Assembly (NCBI GenBank): GCA_000715855.1
Contig: KL571348.1
Coordinates: 35,964 to 43,023, forward strand
Reading direction: 5' to 3'
DNA length: 7,060 nt
Source: Actinoplanes liguriensis
GTDB lineage: Bacteria; Actinomycetota; Actinomycetes; Mycobacteriales; Micromonosporaceae
Shown here piece by piece: positions 6,055 through 7,060 of the stretch. The notes under the pieces were generated by a model. The model did no database searches. It was not told where the DNA came from and worked only from the letters and a program-made list of their open reading frames with translations. The number at the start of each line of letters is the position of its first letter. The stretch's first letter is position 1. A program made the position numbers and the translations under genes.

Positions 6055-7002
6055 GTGAAGCTCATCCTCGTGCCGATCGTGCTGCTCGGCTTCGCCGCGA
6101 CCCCGGCGGCGGCCGCCACCACACTGACCGTCGCCTCCGACGGGTCGGCGACCTATCGGACCGTGCAAGCGGCCGTGGACGCGGTCCCGGCCGGCAACAC
6201 CAGCCGGGTGACGATCACGATCAAGGCGGGCACCTACCGGGAGAGCGTGGTCATCCCGTCGAACAAGCCGTACGTCACGCTCGAAGGGCTCGGATCGACC
6301 GCCGCCGCCACGGTGATCGTCAACAACAAGCCGGCCTCGACGGCCGGGACGACCGGGTCGGCGACGGTGTACGTGCAGGCCAAAGAGTTCTACGGCAAGA
6401 ACCTGACCTTCAGCAACGACTACGACGAGGCGGCCAACGGGTCGTCGCAGGCCCTGGCACTCGCGCTCTACGGGGACCGGGCGCGACTCGGCAACGTGCG
6501 GGTCGTCGCTGATCAGGACACGCTGCTGATCTACAACAGCGCCCGGGCGTACGTGTGGAGCTCGTACATCGAAGGGACCGTGGACTTCATCTACGGGAAC
6601 GGCAGCGCGGTGTTCTACGCCTGCCAGATCTACGAGAAGCGCAGCAGCGGCGGGTACATCACCGCGGCCAACACGCCCTCCACCCAGACGTACGGCTTCC
6701 TGATCTACAAGTCGACGATCACGGGCGCGCCCAGCGACCTGACCTACCTCGGGCGGCCCTGGGGTGCTGCCGCTCAAGTCACCTATCGGGAGTCGAGCCT
6801 GAGCTCCACGATCAAGGTCGCCCAGCCGTGGACCGACATGTCCGGCAACTCGTGGAAGAACGCCCGGTTCTACGAGTACAAGAACACCGGGGCCGGGGCG
6901 ACGACCAACAGCAACCGTACGCAGTTGACCGACGCTCAGGCCGCCAACTACACCCCGCAGAAGTACCTGGCCGGTTCCGACGGCTGGAACCCGGCCGGCT
7001 GA
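6055..7002 (+). CDS. Secreted pectinesterase (pectin methylesterase), carbohydrate esterase family 8
   Basis: This 315-residue enzyme removes methyl esters from homogalacturonan, giving methanol and pectate that lyases or hydrolases can attack, outside the cell. Residues 1-20 are a signal peptide with A18-A19-A20 at the cut. The mature part is a single right-handed beta-helix domain with the family motifs in order: G59-T-Y-R-E63 near the start, Q132 in QALAL (oxyanion glutamine), Q154-D155-TL (general acid/base), G174-TVDFIYGN with D177 (nucleophile), and L232-G-R-P-W236 (substrate arginine and tryptophan). All catalytic positions are intact. There is no carbohydrate-binding module, so this is a minimal enzyme close to the usual catalytic-domain size. 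It starts with GTG. Closest coupling is to the PL11 lyase upstream, so both are made together. Its substrate, homogalacturonan, is different from that of the lyases, so the operon addresses both smooth and hairy pectin regions. Confidence 0.96.
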   Translation: MKLILVPIVLLGFAATPAAAATTLTVASDGSATYRTVQAAVDAVPAGNTSRVTITIKAGTYRESVVIPSNKPYVTLEGLGSTAAATVIVNNKPASTAGTTGSATVYVQAKEFYGKNLTFSNDYDEAANGSSQALALALYGDRARLGNVRVVADQDTLLIYNSARAYVWSSYIEGTVDFIYGNGSAVFYACQIYEKRSSGGYITAANTPSTQTYGFLIYKSTITGAPSDLTYLGRPWGAAAQVTYRESSLSSTIKVAQPWTDMSGNSWKNARFYEYKNTGAGATTNSNRTQLTDAQAANYTPQKYLAGSDGWNPAG

Positions 7003-7011
7003 CCGGCCATC

Positions 7012-7041
7012 GGCCCGCGCTCGCCCCGGCGCGCGCGGGCC
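7012..7041 (+). terminator. Candidate GC-rich hairpin terminator after the pectinesterase
   Basis: GGCCCGCGC (7012-7020) and GCGCGGGCC (7033-7041) form a perfect nine-pair stem around a 12-base loop, starting nine bases after the pectinesterase stop. No T-run follows, which is common for actinomycete terminators. It would close the two-gene rightward operon. What lies beyond 7060 is unknown, so it could also serve a converging gene. Confidence 0.55.
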
Positions 7042-7060
7042 ACCCAATCCAATCCCACCC

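Noticed and set aside
6010..7047. 345-codon open frame on the minus strand opposite the pectinesterase
   Set aside because: The plus strand encodes all CE8 motifs; the minus frame is Arg/Gly/Val-rich with no motif and overlaps the hairpin at 7012-7041.
1..7060. Mobile element, CRISPR, tRNA or defence system
   Set aside because: No terminal repeats, transposase motifs, regularly spaced long repeats or tRNA-like folds were seen on either strand.

Overview
The window is very GC-rich, and all its genes use the strong G/C third-position bias of a high-GC actinomycete. The sequence fits a soil or plant-associated member of the Micromonosporaceae/Streptomycetes type, with an Actinoplanes-like genus as a guess. 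It carries a compact pectin-degradation locus of exported enzymes. I found no phage, insertion sequence, CRISPR or RNA gene. No intergenic stretch exceeds 300 bases; the longest is 187 bases (4063-4249).

Layout: the window is organised around a divergent intergenic region at 4063-4249. Leftward (minus strand) from it run a 724-residue secreted family PL11 rhamnogalacturonan lyase (4062-1888), a 510-residue secreted S33/TAP-like alpha/beta-hydrolase (1828-296), and the first 92 residues of a cupin-domain protein that is most likely an AraC-family regulator (277 to beyond base 1). The gaps are 59 and 18 bases and no strong terminator lies between the genes, so one transcript is plausible. Rightward (plus strand) run a second PL11 lyase of 600 residues (4250-6052) and, two bases after its stop, a 315-residue secreted CE8 pectinesterase (6055-7002). 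A GC-rich hairpin that may be a terminator follows at 7012-7041.

How the genes work together: the two PL11 lyases would cut the rhamnose-galacturonate backbone of rhamnogalacturonan I by beta-elimination. The pectinesterase would remove methyl esters from homogalacturonan and open it to other depolymerases, none of which lie in the window. The S33 hydrolase is exported too, but its link to pectin is only positional. The cupin/AraC protein could be the local sensor-regulator.

The points most worth following are these. The two PL11 paralogs are built differently: the leftward one has about 73 extra residues in one place and about 10 near the predicted cleft, while both keep the residues expected for catalysis. 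The shared control region holds a LacI-type palindrome at the predicted leftward start site and a three-copy, 11-bp-spaced GTTA repeat on the rightward side. The cupin gene lacks a ribosome binding site and lies in the same frame as the gene before it. I saw no clearly unprecedented system; this looks like a polysaccharide-utilisation locus with unusual details.
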